Below, one piece after another: positions 7,718 through 16,038 of a stretch of 21,352 nucleotides of DNA. The stretch comes from UBA5399 sp964464145 (GTDB lineage: Bacteria > Bacillota > Clostridia > Christensenellales > Christensenellaceae), in assembly GCA_964464145.1 (NCBI GenBank), contig CAYXFB010000046.1, positions 1 through 21,352 of the forward strand, in the 5' to 3' direction. The notes beneath the pieces were generated by a model. That model made no database searches. It was not told where the DNA came from and was given only the letters and a program-made list of their open reading frames with translations. Each line of letters opens with the position of its first letter. Position 1 is the stretch's first letter. The position numbers and the translations under genes were made by a program.

Positions 7718-8665
7718 TCAATTGTTTTTCAAATTGCTGAATATCACCGCAATAACTATTATAACACCCAGCACCACCGTTTGGTAGAAGGCGTCCACGC
7801 CCAGTATGTTGAGCGCGTTGTTCACTATGCCCAGCAGCAGCACGCCGAAGAAGGCGCCCAGCACCGTTCCCTTGGCGCCCGCGAAGGAGGCGCCGCCTAT
7901 AATAGCGGCCGCCAGCGCGTTCAGCTCGTAGCCCGAGCCGTTGGTGGGCAGCGCCGAGCCTATGCGCGATGTGAGCACGAAGGCCGCCAGCCCGCATATG
8001 CCGCCGCCCAATATGAAAGTGAGCAGCTTGGAGCGCTTCACCGCTATGCCGGAGAGGAAGGCCACCTCCGCGTTGCCGCCAATTATGTGCAGCTTGCGGC
8101 CAAGGGGCGTGTAGCGCAAAAACACGAACATAAGCACCATCACGATCACCAGCACCACCATTGGCATGGGTATGACGCCCAGCTTGCCCGTGCCTATGAA
8201 GGGAAACGCCCCGCCGATGGACTGGTATGTGCCCTGTGATATGACCTGCGAAAGACCCAGATAGATGTAGCTTGTGCCTATTGTTATAATGAGCGGCTCG
8301 CACCTGAATTTTGTTATTATAAAGCCGTTGAGTGCGCCCGCCGCAAGCGCTGTCGCGAACATGGCTAAAAGCGCCAGCCAGGGGTTCACGCCCTGCACGC
8401 TTATGAGGTTACACAATATAACGCTGCACAGGCCTATGAGCGAGCCGTAGGAAAGGTCTATCGCCCCCATTATGAGTAGCATCAGCATGGCGCTGGTGAG
8501 TATGCCCAGCACGGCCACCTGCTGGAATATGGTCAAAAAATTCGCTACCGTGAAGAAACGCGGGTTTATCAGACCCGATATAACGCACAAGACTATTATT
8601 ACGATGGGCAGGAATATCATCTCGTTGCCTATCTTTGCCTTTGTTCTCAATGTCTTCTCTCTCAC
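7718..8665 (-). CDS. ABC sugar transporter permease (RbsC/MglC-like)
   Basis: 315 residues, strongly hydrophobic with about 8-10 membrane helices. It matches the branched-chain/ribose-type permease family: the GAIDLSYGSLIGL segment (about residues 66-78) and the C-terminal AAAIIGGASFAGAKGT loop (about 251-266) are characteristic of RbsC-type proteins. It forms the membrane channel for the ATPase and lipoprotein encoded upstream. The start is a GTG at 8665, one base after the TGA of the ATPase gene, with AGAGGTG ahead; this is a translationally coupled arrangement. Substrate is probably a monosaccharide or derivative, not identifiable from the permease alone. Confidence 0.93.
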   Translation of the reverse strand: MREKTLRTKAKIGNEMIFLPIVIIVLCVISGLINPRFFTVANFLTIFQQVAVLGILTSAMLMLLIMGAIDLSYGSLIGLCSVILCNLISVQGVNPWLALLAMFATALAAGALNGFIITKFRCEPLIITIGTSYIYLGLSQVISQGTYQSIGGAFPFIGTGKLGVIPMPMVVLVIVMVLMFVFLRYTPLGRKLHIIGGNAEVAFLSGIAVKRSKLLTFILGGGICGLAAFVLTSRIGSALPTNGSGYELNALAAAIIGGASFAGAKGTVLGAFFGVLLLGIVNNALNILGVDAFYQTVVLGVIIVIAVIFSNLKNN

Positions 8666-8666
8666 T

Positions 8667-10166
8667 TCAATTCACCTCTAACGCAGATTTTATTACATTT
8701 TCTTCCGTTATTTCATCGCCGCCGAACTCGCCCACCACCCTGTCCTCGCGCACCACCAGCACGCGATCGCAAAGCGATATGACCTCGGGCATATCAGAAG
8801 ATACTATTATGAGCGATTTTCCCTCGGCCGTGAGACTGTGCAGCAGCTTGTATATCTCAAACTTGGCGTTCACGTCTATGCCCTTGGTGGGCTCGTCCAA
8901 AAAGAGTATGTCGAAGCCCTTGTGCAGCCACTTGCCTATTATGACCTTCTGCTGGTTGCCGCCAGAAAGCATACCCGTTGCCTTGAACATGCTGTCCGTC
9001 TTTATGTCCAGCTTTTCTATCATCTCTCCGGCTATCTCCATCTCGGCCTTTGTGCTGAGGAAACCCCTCCGCAGCGGCAGCTTGAGGAAGGTTATGTTTT
9101 TGAGTATATCAAGCGGCAGCACCAAGCCGGATTTTTGCCTGTCCTCGCTTATGAAGCCTATGCCGTGCGCTATGGAATCTCCGGGGTCGCGCACCTCTAT
9201 TTTTTTGCCATCCTTTATTATATCGCCGGAAAAACGCTTATCCAGCCCGTATATGGCGCGCAGTATCTCCGTTCTGCCCGAGCCCACCATGCCCGTGAGG
9301 CCCAGTATCTCGCCCCGCCTAAGCTGCAGGTCTATCGGCATGTCGCTCTCGCGACGCCTGAGCCCCTTCACCTCGAAGAGCACCTCGCCCGTCTGCGACT
9401 TTTCGCGCTGGAAAAAAACGTCCACCGGCCTACCCACCATGTCGCAGGTCACCTTTTCCATGTCTATTTTGCCCTCCGCCGCGCGATAGGTGGAGACCAG
9501 CTTACCGTCACGCAGCACGCTCACCGTGTCGGCGATTTTCGCCACTTCCTTCAAATGATGTGATATATATATTATGCCTATGCCCTTCTTGCTTATGTCC
9601 TTCACCAGTTTAAGCACCATGTCCGTATCCTTCATATTGAACATGGCCGTGGGTTCGTCCATTATGAGCACGCGCGGGTTTGGCGCAAGCGCCTTTAATA
9701 TCTTGACGAACTGCTGATCCGCCGCGCTCAGCTTTTCCACCGGTTCGTACGGGTTCAGCCTTATGCCCAGCTCCCCCATCAGCTTCTCCGCCGCCGCGCA
9801 GGTCTTTTTCATAGAGAAAAATCCGGCGGTGCGGTAGCGTATATCCGTGTATATATTTTCCGCCACCGAAAGCTGCGGCACCAGTATGATCTCCTGATGG
9901 ATCACCTCCACGCCCAGCTCCTTGGCTATGAGCGGCGTGAGGTGCGGGTATTGCTTTCTGCTTATGGTCACCACGCCCTCCTCCGGCTTGTACGCGCCCG
10001 AAAGTATTTTTATCAGCGTGGATTTTCCCGCTCCGTTCTCGCCGCACAGGCTGTGTATCTCGCCCGGCGCAAGCGTTAGCGAAACGTTATCAAGCACCTT
10101 TGTGCCGCCGAATATTTTGGATATGCCCTTTGCCTCTATCAAATAATTGCCCGTGTTATCAGCCAT
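8667..10166 (-). CDS. ABC sugar transporter ATP-binding protein (RbsA/MglA-like, two ABC domains)
   Basis: 499 residues with two fused nucleotide-binding domains, as in ribose and galactose importers. Domain 1 has Walker A GENGAGKST (about 42-50), a degenerate signature LSAADQQ and Walker B VLIMDEPTA. Domain 2 has the family's altered Walker A GMVGSGRTE, the canonical signature LSGGNQQ and Walker B LFLDEPTKGID. One canonical and one degenerate site is normal for RbsA-type proteins. The frame is open further upstream to 10217, but GGGAGG lies 9 bases before the ATG at 10166 and the protein then starts at the usual place, so I choose 10166. It lies 79 bases after the binding-protein gene, with a hairpin between. 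Confidence 0.94.
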   Translation of the reverse strand: MADNTGNYLIEAKGISKIFGGTKVLDNVSLTLAPGEIHSLCGENGAGKSTLIKILSGAYKPEEGVVTISRKQYPHLTPLIAKELGVEVIHQEIILVPQLSVAENIYTDIRYRTAGFFSMKKTCAAAEKLMGELGIRLNPYEPVEKLSAADQQFVKILKALAPNPRVLIMDEPTAMFNMKDTDMVLKLVKDISKKGIGIIYISHHLKEVAKIADTVSVLRDGKLVSTYRAAEGKIDMEKVTCDMVGRPVDVFFQREKSQTGEVLFEVKGLRRRESDMPIDLQLRRGEILGLTGMVGSGRTEILRAIYGLDKRFSGDIIKDGKKIEVRDPGDSIAHGIGFISEDRQKSGLVLPLDILKNITFLKLPLRRGFLSTKAEMEIAGEMIEKLDIKTDSMFKATGMLSGGNQQKVIIGKWLHKGFDILFLDEPTKGIDVNAKFEIYKLLHSLTAEGKSLIIVSSDMPEVISLCDRVLVVREDRVVGEFGGDEITEENVIKSALEVN

Positions 10167-10191
10167 AGCTGCTATCCTCCCAAACATGGGT

Positions 10192-10220
10192 AAAATGCGG
10201 ACAGCGTGTGCCCGCATTTT
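10192..10220 (-). promoter_or_regulatory. Intercistronic hairpin between binding-protein and ATPase genes
   Basis: A perfect 9-bp inverted repeat (AAAATGCGG 10192-10200 with CCGCATTTT 10212-10220) and an 11-base loop. On the minus strand it ends in only four U, so it is probably a partial terminator and a 3' stabiliser of the binding-protein mRNA. This fits the common need for more binding protein than ATPase. Confidence 0.6.
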
Positions 10221-10245
10221 GCCCTTCTGCGTTAACGTCTGTTTT

Positions 10246-11349
10246 TTACTTATCCAGTCCGCCTATGGCCTCTATTACCTGCGGGCCGGGCTCCCAGGGT
10301 ATTATCTGGTCTATTTCGTCCTTCGTGGCGGGCAGCAGCGGCAGATATGTCATCTCCTCCACGGCTTTTCCGTTCACGAGGTCGTACAGCTTTTTGGCTG
10401 AAAGCGCGCCCATGTAGGAGGTGGGTGCGGCTATTGTGCCGTACAAATCGCCCGATTGCAGCATCTCCACGCCCAGCGTGCTGCCGCCCGTGGCTATAAC
10501 GGGTATCTTGTCCTTTAGGCCGGCATCCTCGAGCGCCTTTAAAACGCCCTGCGCTATCTGCTCGTTGTTGGCGAATATAACGTCGAACTCCATGCCCGAC
10601 TGTATGAGGTTTTGCGTGGCGTTTATGGCTTCCTCCGCCGTCCAGTTGGTGGGCTTCTGATCCACCATCTCCGTATCCGCGCCGTCCGCTATTGCAGCCG
10701 CGAGGCCGTCGTTATACGGCTCGGTGATGTTCATGCCCGGCTGGCCGCTTATGTATACGAACTTGGAGCCGGGGTATTTGTCGCCTATCATCTTCGCCGC
10801 GGCGTAGCCTATATCATAGTAGGTGCAGCAGGTAACGGAATCCCTGTCCACATTGTCTGCGGGAACGGCATTCTCGAATATAATGGGTATGCCCGCGTCG
10901 CGCGCCATCTGAGCCACGCGCGCGTCCAGATCGGGGCTGAACGAATATACGGAAACCGCGTCCACGCCCTTGGATAAAAGATCCTCCATACCGGCCAGCA
11001 CCTTCTCCATATCGTTCTGCGCGTCTATCACCACCGGCTCCACGCCCAGCTGCTCACAGGTATACTCAAAGTTTTTCACGCCGAAGTTTACCCACTCTAT
11101 GGCGCGGTCATGCGCTATCTCGCCGAACTTGAGCTGTTTGCCGTCCGCCGGAGCTGCCGGAGCCGCCGCAGACTCTGCCGGAGCCGCCGCGGATTCCGCG
11201 GGCGCGGCCGGGGCTTCTGTTGCCGGAGCCTGAGCCGGGGCTTCCGACGCGGCGGGCGCCGCAGCGGGAGCGGCCGGAGAGCAAGCGCACAGAGCCATCA
11301 CGGCCACCAATAAAACTGCCGTCAACACCAAAATTTTTGACCTTTTCAT
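10246..11349 (-). CDS. Sugar-binding lipoprotein of an ABC importer (Peripla_BP_4 / RbsB-like)
   Basis: 367 residues. A lysine-containing N-terminus and hydrophobic stretch lead to a lipobox LCAC, making Cys23 the likely lipid-anchored residue; the mature protein is held on the outer face of the membrane. A long Ala/Pro/Glu/Ser linker follows (about 24-70) with a visible internal duplication of APAESAA. From about residue 74 the sequence has the two-lobed periplasmic-binding fold typical of RbsB-type proteins (LKFGEIAHDRAIEW, then IIFENAVPADNVDRDSV and the YDIGYAAAKMIGDKYPG segment). The ATG at 11349 has AGGAGG at good spacing and gives a correct signal peptide; a frame open to 11424 adds a charged extension that would spoil it. 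It supplies substrate to the permease/ATPase pair. The ligand is unknown. Confidence 0.93.
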   Translation of the reverse strand: MKRSKILVLTAVLLVAVMALCACSPAAPAAAPAASEAPAQAPATEAPAAPAESAAAPAESAAAPAAPADGKQLKFGEIAHDRAIEWVNFGVKNFEYTCEQLGVEPVVIDAQNDMEKVLAGMEDLLSKGVDAVSVYSFSPDLDARVAQMARDAGIPIIFENAVPADNVDRDSVTCCTYYDIGYAAAKMIGDKYPGSKFVYISGQPGMNITEPYNDGLAAAIADGADTEMVDQKPTNWTAEEAINATQNLIQSGMEFDVIFANNEQIAQGVLKALEDAGLKDKIPVIATGGSTLGVEMLQSGDLYGTIAAPTSYMGALSAKKLYDLVNGKAVEEMTYLPLLPATKDEIDQIIPWEPGPQVIEAIGGLDK

Positions 11350-11432
11350 AATCTTTCCTCCTAGATATTTTGTTCGTTCTTTGTGGTATCTGCCAAAAAA
11401 CATACGTTTTTTTACATACTTCAACTAAGCCT

Positions 11433-11477
11433 GGGTTTTCGGGCGGTGATTTTTCAAACGATCGCCGCCCCAAACCC
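11433..11477 (-). promoter_or_regulatory. Long imperfect hairpin upstream of the binding-protein gene
   Basis: Nested inverted repeats: GGGTTT (11433-11438) with AAACCC (11472-11477), and GGGCGGTGAT (11441-11450) with ATCGCCGCCC (11461-11470), with a small internal loop. No U-run follows on the minus strand, so it does not look like a terminator. It may protect the 3' end of the upstream mRNA or mark a processing site ahead of the lipoprotein gene. Confidence 0.5.
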
Positions 11478-11509
11478 TTTCCAAGGTTCAATAGTTTTCA
11501 ATTTTTAAA

Positions 11510-13630
11510 TTATCTTGTGAGCTGCCCCAATACGTCTATAGGAAGGTCGTTTATAGGTGCGTTATTGGGATTTGTGAGCGCCTCCCCCTCTACGTTCTTG
11601 CCAAACACCGCGCCCTCGTTTACGGCGGCGTGAAGGTTTCTGGGCTTTACGGAATCTCCAATGTTCACAATCTGGACTCCGGCGCGTACCGCCTCCTCCA
11701 AAAATTCCACATTGGGCTTTACGTGGCAGGTTACCACCGTGTCTATGGCAAGCTCCATCTTTTCAAAGTCCTTGTTTTGCACTATCACCCTGCCCTCGCC
11801 TACCTCCAGCACCGTGGAGGATTCCATTATATCCACCCTGTGCTTGTAGGAGCTGGGCGTGAGTGCCTCGGCTTCCTCAAGATTGAAGCGTTTTCTGGCT
11901 ACGTACATGTGTATGGTCTCCACCTTGGCGGCAAACTGCGGCTGCTCCGTAACCACGGTCACCTTTTTGCCGATGGAGGCCAAAAACTGCGCGGTATCGG
12001 CGGCGGCGTAATGGTCGCCCCATACCAGCACCTTGCTGCCCACCTTGGCCATCTTGCGCCCGCCGGGATTGAATTCGCAATTCACCTTGGGGCAGGCCAG
12101 CACCTGCTCGAAGGGCAGCACGGCGGCCGCGTTGCCAAACACCTTGGGCACGTAGGAAGAGGCGCCCGTGGCGTTGGCCACTATATCGAACTTTTTGAGC
12201 TCCTTTACGGTGGGCTCGTGGTTCAGCACTATTTTAACGTTTTCCAGCTTCTTTAGCTGCAATCGTATCCAGTCCGCGTACCATTTCATTTTTTCCTTGC
12301 CGGGCACAAGGCAGTCTCCCAGTATCGCTCCGCCCAGCTCCCCGCTGCGCTCGAATACCGTGACGTTGTGGCCGCGCACCGCCGCGTGCCGCGCCGCCTC
12401 CATGCCGGCCGGCCCGCCGCCCACCACGGCTATGCTGCACGCCTTCTCCGCCTTTTTCATCTTGGCGAAGCTCTCATCCCCGCAGGTGGGGTTTATGGCG
12501 CAGGTGACCTGACGCTTGGCCATGTGAGATTCCTGCCAGCAGCCCGTGAGGCAGGATATGCACTTTCTTATCTCGTCATCCCTGCCGTATTTCGCCTTCA
12601 CCGGCCAGAAAGGATCGGCCAGCAGCTGGCGCGACAGCCCCACCATGTCCGTGCGCCCCTCGCCCAGTATCTTGTCGCAATACGCGGGCGTTCTGAGAGA
12701 ATGGCTAATTATAACGGGTATGTCCACCACTTTTTTGATGGCCTCGGAGGCGTAGATCGTCCACCCCTCGGGGTAATACATGGGATCGAAGCCCGCGCCC
12801 GGGCTCTCCTGTATGCACTGGCTGATGTCGAGCGCGGCCACGCCCGCCGCCTGCAATATCTCGGCCACCTTCACAGATTCGTCTATCTCGCGGCCGCCCG
12901 CCACCCATTCGTCCGCCGAATAGCGCACTATTATTGGGAAATCCTTGCCGCATTTGCGCTGTATGGAGGAAATTATCTCCAACACGAAGCGCAAACGGTT
13001 TTCCAAACTTCCGCCATAGCGATCCGTTCTGCGATTGAGGTAGGGGCTCATGAATTGTGATATGAGGTAGCCGTGCGCGCCGTGCAGGCCTATGGAATCG
13101 AAGCCCGCCGCCTGGCAGCGCCACGCCGCGTCTGAAAATTTGGCCACGAGGTTTATTATATCCTCCGTGCTCATCTGGCGCACCGCCTTGCCCTTGGCTT
13201 CCTCGTTGTCGTAAAGTATCTCATGGCTTTGAGACCAGGGCATACTCATGACCATATCGCTCGCCGAATACACCGGATAGCGCGGCATTGCGCCCTGCCT
13301 GCCCGGATGCTCAAGCTGTATGCAGGATTTCGCGCCGTAGCGCTTTATTCCCTCAGCCAAGCGGTTGAGGCCGGGTATGAGCTGGTCTCCGTCCGCCGCC
13401 GTACAGTTCACTGTGGATTTTCCCGTCTCCATCTCGGGCGTGGTCGCGCCCACTATTATGAAGCCGGTGCCGCCCTTGGCAAGCTGCGAATGATGGTATA
13501 CGTCTCGGTCGCTCGCTTCGCCGTTGGAATAGGACGCGCCTATGTCTGTGGGCACGTGGCAGATCCTGTTGGGAACAACCATATTGCCAATTTCGATAGG
13601 CTCAAATAAGTGTTTGTAATACTCTTTCAT
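11510..13630 (-). CDS. Old Yellow Enzyme-type Fe-S flavoprotein oxidoreductase (2,4-dienoyl-CoA reductase / 2-enoate reductase family)
   Basis: 706 residues, normal for the FadH/2-enoate reductase/trimethylamine dehydrogenase group. Residues 1 to about 350 are the FMN TIM barrel, with the active-site HGAHGYLISQF segment (183-193) and the YGGSLENR signature (205-212). Cys357, Cys360, Cys364 and Cys377 form the CxxC-x3-C-x12-C set for the [4Fe-4S] cluster. An FAD-type Rossmann motif GGGPAG lies at 404-409. The second nucleotide-binding segment reads WGDHYAAAD where NADPH-using relatives have GGGxxG, a degeneration I recall from trimethylamine-dehydrogenase-like members. GGGAGAG precedes the ATG at 13630. 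Family members reduce activated C=C bonds or oxidise C-N bonds; inside a sugar operon the substrate is unclear, possibly an unsaturated or keto intermediate. Confidence 0.9.
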   Translation of the reverse strand: MKEYYKHLFEPIEIGNMVVPNRICHVPTDIGASYSNGEASDRDVYHHSQLAKGGTGFIIVGATTPEMETGKSTVNCTAADGDQLIPGLNRLAEGIKRYGAKSCIQLEHPGRQGAMPRYPVYSASDMVMSMPWSQSHEILYDNEEAKGKAVRQMSTEDIINLVAKFSDAAWRCQAAGFDSIGLHGAHGYLISQFMSPYLNRRTDRYGGSLENRLRFVLEIISSIQRKCGKDFPIIVRYSADEWVAGGREIDESVKVAEILQAAGVAALDISQCIQESPGAGFDPMYYPEGWTIYASEAIKKVVDIPVIISHSLRTPAYCDKILGEGRTDMVGLSRQLLADPFWPVKAKYGRDDEIRKCISCLTGCWQESHMAKRQVTCAINPTCGDESFAKMKKAEKACSIAVVGGGPAGMEAARHAAVRGHNVTVFERSGELGGAILGDCLVPGKEKMKWYADWIRLQLKKLENVKIVLNHEPTVKELKKFDIVANATGASSYVPKVFGNAAAVLPFEQVLACPKVNCEFNPGGRKMAKVGSKVLVWGDHYAAADTAQFLASIGKKVTVVTEQPQFAAKVETIHMYVARKRFNLEEAEALTPSSYKHRVDIMESSTVLEVGEGRVIVQNKDFEKMELAIDTVVTCHVKPNVEFLEEAVRAGVQIVNIGDSVKPRNLHAAVNEGAVFGKNVEGEALTNPNNAPINDLPIDVLGQLTR

Positions 13631-13764
13631 TTCGCTCTCCCATATTTATATTTTCATTACAGCATAATAAACAAGATAGATTTTGAACGTGATCGTTTTT
13701 TCTATAGTATATAGCTAGGGGCCGCTAACGTTTGCGCCGCACTGCCCGCGTGAAGTTATTTTTT

Positions 13765-13797
13765 CCGCGATACCCGTAGAATGCGCGGGTATCGCGG
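13765..13797 (-). promoter_or_regulatory. Very stable intercistronic hairpin after the NagB-like gene
   Basis: A perfect 12-bp GC-rich inverted repeat (CCGCGATACCCG 13765-13776 with CGGGTATCGCGG 13786-13797) and a 9-base loop. On the minus strand it is followed by A, not U, so it should not terminate; mRNA stabilisation or processing between the NagB-like and oxidoreductase genes is more likely. The remaining spacer down to 13631 shows nothing else I can support. Confidence 0.6.
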
Positions 13798-13854
13798 GTT
13801 TAATGCAAATAAGTTGAAAATGTCTGTGGTTTCTAAAAAATATTTTGCGTTATA

Positions 13855-14811
13855 TCAGTTGCATTCGGGCACAAGCGGCCCCTCCAGCTCCTTCACAACG
13901 AAGAATTTGCCGGGCAGCGTGGGCATGAAGCTGCTTGGAACCCAGATGTCCGGGCCGTATTTCAGAGTTACAAAGAATGTCATGCCCTGCCAGTTCATGC
14001 CGCGTCCCACCACGCCGTCCACACCGCCTATGCAGTAGTCCGAATTGAGGAAGAGACCAGGGCCTATGGTGTTCGCGCGCGCGGGTATCGCCGTTACGCG
14101 GCTTCTGAAGCTTATGAGCGAATTTTGCTCTATTGTCATGGGGTGCAGCTTGGCCGCTATGCGATAGGGGTCCTTGCTCCACTCCTCGTAGCCCGCGTAA
14201 TCCGCCGCGAAGTGCGGTTCCCAAAAGGCTATGTGGAAGCAGCGGCCTATGCCGTAGATGGTTATGAGCTCGCCGCCGCCCTCTTTGATCTTGGCTATCT
14301 TTTCGGGATAGGTGGGCAGATTTTCCTTGGTGGCGAAGTTGCGCTGCTCCTTGGGCACCGTGTATTCGCCCAGCGGGCCGTAAAAGGATATCTCCATAGC
14401 GTTTGTGAAAGCGCCGGGGTCGTTCGCCGGAAGCGTGTTGCCATCCGCGTCGCTCCATTCGTCCATATTGAAGCCCCATACGTGGTCGCAGGGTATCTTC
14501 CAATCATTTATGAAATATGCCGCCCATTTGTACATACCCATGGGGCCTGCAGAGAGTATGAGCGCCATTTTTTTGCCCTGCTCACGCGTGCGGCGAATCT
14601 GCTTCGCTATCTCGTAGCCCATCTGCATGTTGAAGCTGGCTACATCCTCGCATTCCTCCGTAATAAAATCCTTGTGCCAATGCGGCATCCTGTCCAGCGC
14701 GTGCTCCGGCGGAGTTGCGCAGCAATCCTCTATCTTTTGCAGATCCCAGCCCGCCGGAAAAAAGTTTTCCAGCATGGAGCCTTTGATAGTAGTCATCATG
14801 TTCAAAGCCAT
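13855..14811 (-). CDS. Glucosamine-6-phosphate deaminase/isomerase-like protein with altered active site (NagB-like)
   Basis: 318 residues, longer than classic NagB (about 266). Two NagB landmarks are clear: FNMDEW (Asp117, equivalent to E. coli NagB Asp72) and GIGRCFHIAFWEP (187-199), equivalent to GVGNDGHIAFNEP. In the second motif the general-base histidine (His193) and glutamate (Glu198) are kept, but the aspartate corresponding to Asp141 is Cys191 and the glycine is Phe192. The sugar-phosphate loop is SAGPMGMYK (87-95) instead of the usual PTGGTP. This points to an isomerase or deaminase acting on a different ligand, or to a non-catalytic sensor. GGAGG at correct spacing supports the ATG at 14811. 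The upstream deacetylase gene suggests a deacetylate-then-deaminate sequence, as with N-acetylglucosamine, but this is inference. Confidence 0.82.
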   Translation of the reverse strand: MALNMMTTIKGSMLENFFPAGWDLQKIEDCCATPPEHALDRMPHWHKDFITEECEDVASFNMQMGYEIAKQIRRTREQGKKMALILSAGPMGMYKWAAYFINDWKIPCDHVWGFNMDEWSDADGNTLPANDPGAFTNAMEISFYGPLGEYTVPKEQRNFATKENLPTYPEKIAKIKEGGGELITIYGIGRCFHIAFWEPHFAADYAGYEEWSKDPYRIAAKLHPMTIEQNSLISFRSRVTAIPARANTIGPGLFLNSDYCIGGVDGVVGRGMNWQGMTFFVTLKYGPDIWVPSSFMPTLPGKFFVVKELEGPLVPECN

Positions 14812-14914
14812 TTAAGTTACCTCCGTTATTTTGTGGCAAAGCCACTTTTTCTCTGTTTGCTATAACCGGCCACATCTGCCCCCGCTTTGACGGTGAGCGG
14901 TATGACCATAAATA

Positions 14915-15742
14915 TTAAAGCGTTATCGCTCTATATATCCTGTCCGTATCGCAGGCGGTGCCGTAGAGCGCCTTTAGCTGCTCGCTTCTGTTTAGCACGC
15001 CCACATTGTATACCTCATCCACCTGGCTGGGGTAATGCGCGAAGGCCAGCCTCAGCACCTCCTCAGGGTGATGCGTGAACGCCCTGTCCACCAGTTCATT
15101 CTCCGCTATGAAATCATCGTTTATATTGCTTTCCGCCTCGTTCATGAGACCGGCGTAGGGCTTGTCCTCAGCGAAGTAGAATGCTGCGCGCGCGCCCGGC
15201 ATGGCGCTAACGCCCGCCTCGCGCACTATGAAATGGTCTATATGCCCCTTCATGGAGAGCGGCAGTATTATGGCCGTGTCCTCCCGCTTCGCAAGCTCCG
15301 CTATGGCCGCGCTCATGCGTTTCAATATTGCTCTGTCCGCGTCGTCCATAGTTTCGTAGCTGCCGAAGGCCATTTCCATCTCGCCCTCGCCCTCGTTGAA
15401 GGCTTTGCCGCGCACCTGGCTCTCCTCCTCGCCCATTACACGGTATTCGTAATTGTGAGCGCCTAAGAGCACATCAAGACATTCCAGATCCTCTATGAAG
15501 CGTATGCCGGTGGCGTATTGTACCCGCTTTAGGCTCTGATCCTTGTTGCCCTCAACGTCGCGCTCCTGATAGTTGGTGCGCGAGAATGTGCTTATGTTGG
15601 TGAAGCGCTTGCTCTCAAGCAGCCCCTTTGCGGCCAGCTCCAGCACGTAGCCGCCCAAAAAGAACAAAAAATCATCGTAGTGCGGCGAAACGCATATTAT
15701 GCTGCTCTCGGGTATAACTTCCGCTATATTTGTATAAAACAT
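14915..15742 (-). CDS. PIG-L/LmbE-family N-acyl-sugar deacetylase
   Basis: 275 residues, first gene of the operon. The family's zinc motif is present as PHYDD (20-24: His21, Asp23 catalytic, Asp24) in place of the usual PHPDDE, and the third ligand region is GHIDH (166-170) in place of HPDH. Members remove acetyl groups from GlcNAc-containing compounds (GlcNAc-PI, mycothiol and bacillithiol precursors, teicoplanin). The first-motif glutamate is Phe25, a change in the substrate-pocket lip. No signal peptide or membrane helix, so it is cytosolic and acts after import by the ABC system. GAAGGTGAC precedes the ATG at 15742 and a consensus promoter lies about 85-110 bases upstream. A bacillithiol-type role cannot be ruled out, but the neighbours favour sugar catabolism. 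Confidence 0.86.
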   Translation of the reverse strand: MFYTNIAEVIPESSIICVSPHYDDFLFFLGGYVLELAAKGLLESKRFTNISTFSRTNYQERDVEGNKDQSLKRVQYATGIRFIEDLECLDVLLGAHNYEYRVMGEEESQVRGKAFNEGEGEMEMAFGSYETMDDADRAILKRMSAAIAELAKREDTAIILPLSMKGHIDHFIVREAGVSAMPGARAAFYFAEDKPYAGLMNEAESNINDDFIAENELVDRAFTHHPEEVLRLAFAHYPSQVDEVYNVGVLNRSEQLKALYGTACDTDRIYRAITL

Positions 15743-15826
15743 GGTGTCACCTTCTGTTTATGGTTTTTTTCTATTTATTATGTCGTGTGGATTTTATATA
15801 TACGTGACGATATTTTTGATAAGCAT

Positions 15827-15855
15827 ATTATTGCACATTGAAAGGATATTGTCAA
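15827..15855 (-). promoter_or_regulatory. Near-consensus promoter of the seven-gene sugar operon
   Basis: On the minus strand TTGACA (15855-15850), a 17-base spacer and AATAAT (15832-15827). The predicted start near 15820 gives a leader of about 78 bases to the ATG at 15742. The leader holds an imperfect palindrome around 15798-15812 (ATATCGTCACGTATAT) that could be a repressor site; no bound regulator can be named. Confidence 0.75.
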
Positions 15856-15973
15856 CTTTATTTTTGTAAATACTTTATTTCACTTAAACCGCCGCGTTTG
15901 TCGCCGCATATTTTTTCTATTAGAAATTATGTCAAGCCGCGCAAATCCGATTTCGCGCAGCCTTATTCTTATA

Positions 15974-16006
15974 CAAAAAAATAACTGCCGATATGGATCA
16001 ACAGTT
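15974..16006 (-). terminator. Weak terminator-like hairpin after the DUF3795 pseudogene
   Basis: AACTG (16006-16002) pairs with CAGTT (15987-15983) on the minus strand, followed after one base by seven U (15980-15974). The stem is short and the loop 14 bases, so it is only a candidate. It lies about 35 bases past the stop at 16039. Confidence 0.4.
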
Positions 16007-16038
16007 AAAAATTATGATCTATTCCGCTTTGCGGGGTT

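Noticed and set aside
11630..13060. Long plus-strand open frames opposite the OYE-type gene.
   Set aside because: Antisense shadows in GC-richer DNA; Gly/His/Arg-rich with no motifs.
13631..13680. Candidate TTGTTT/TATAAA promoter directly before the OYE-type gene.
   Set aside because: The predicted start would fall inside or after the ribosome site, and the gene is well placed within the larger operon.
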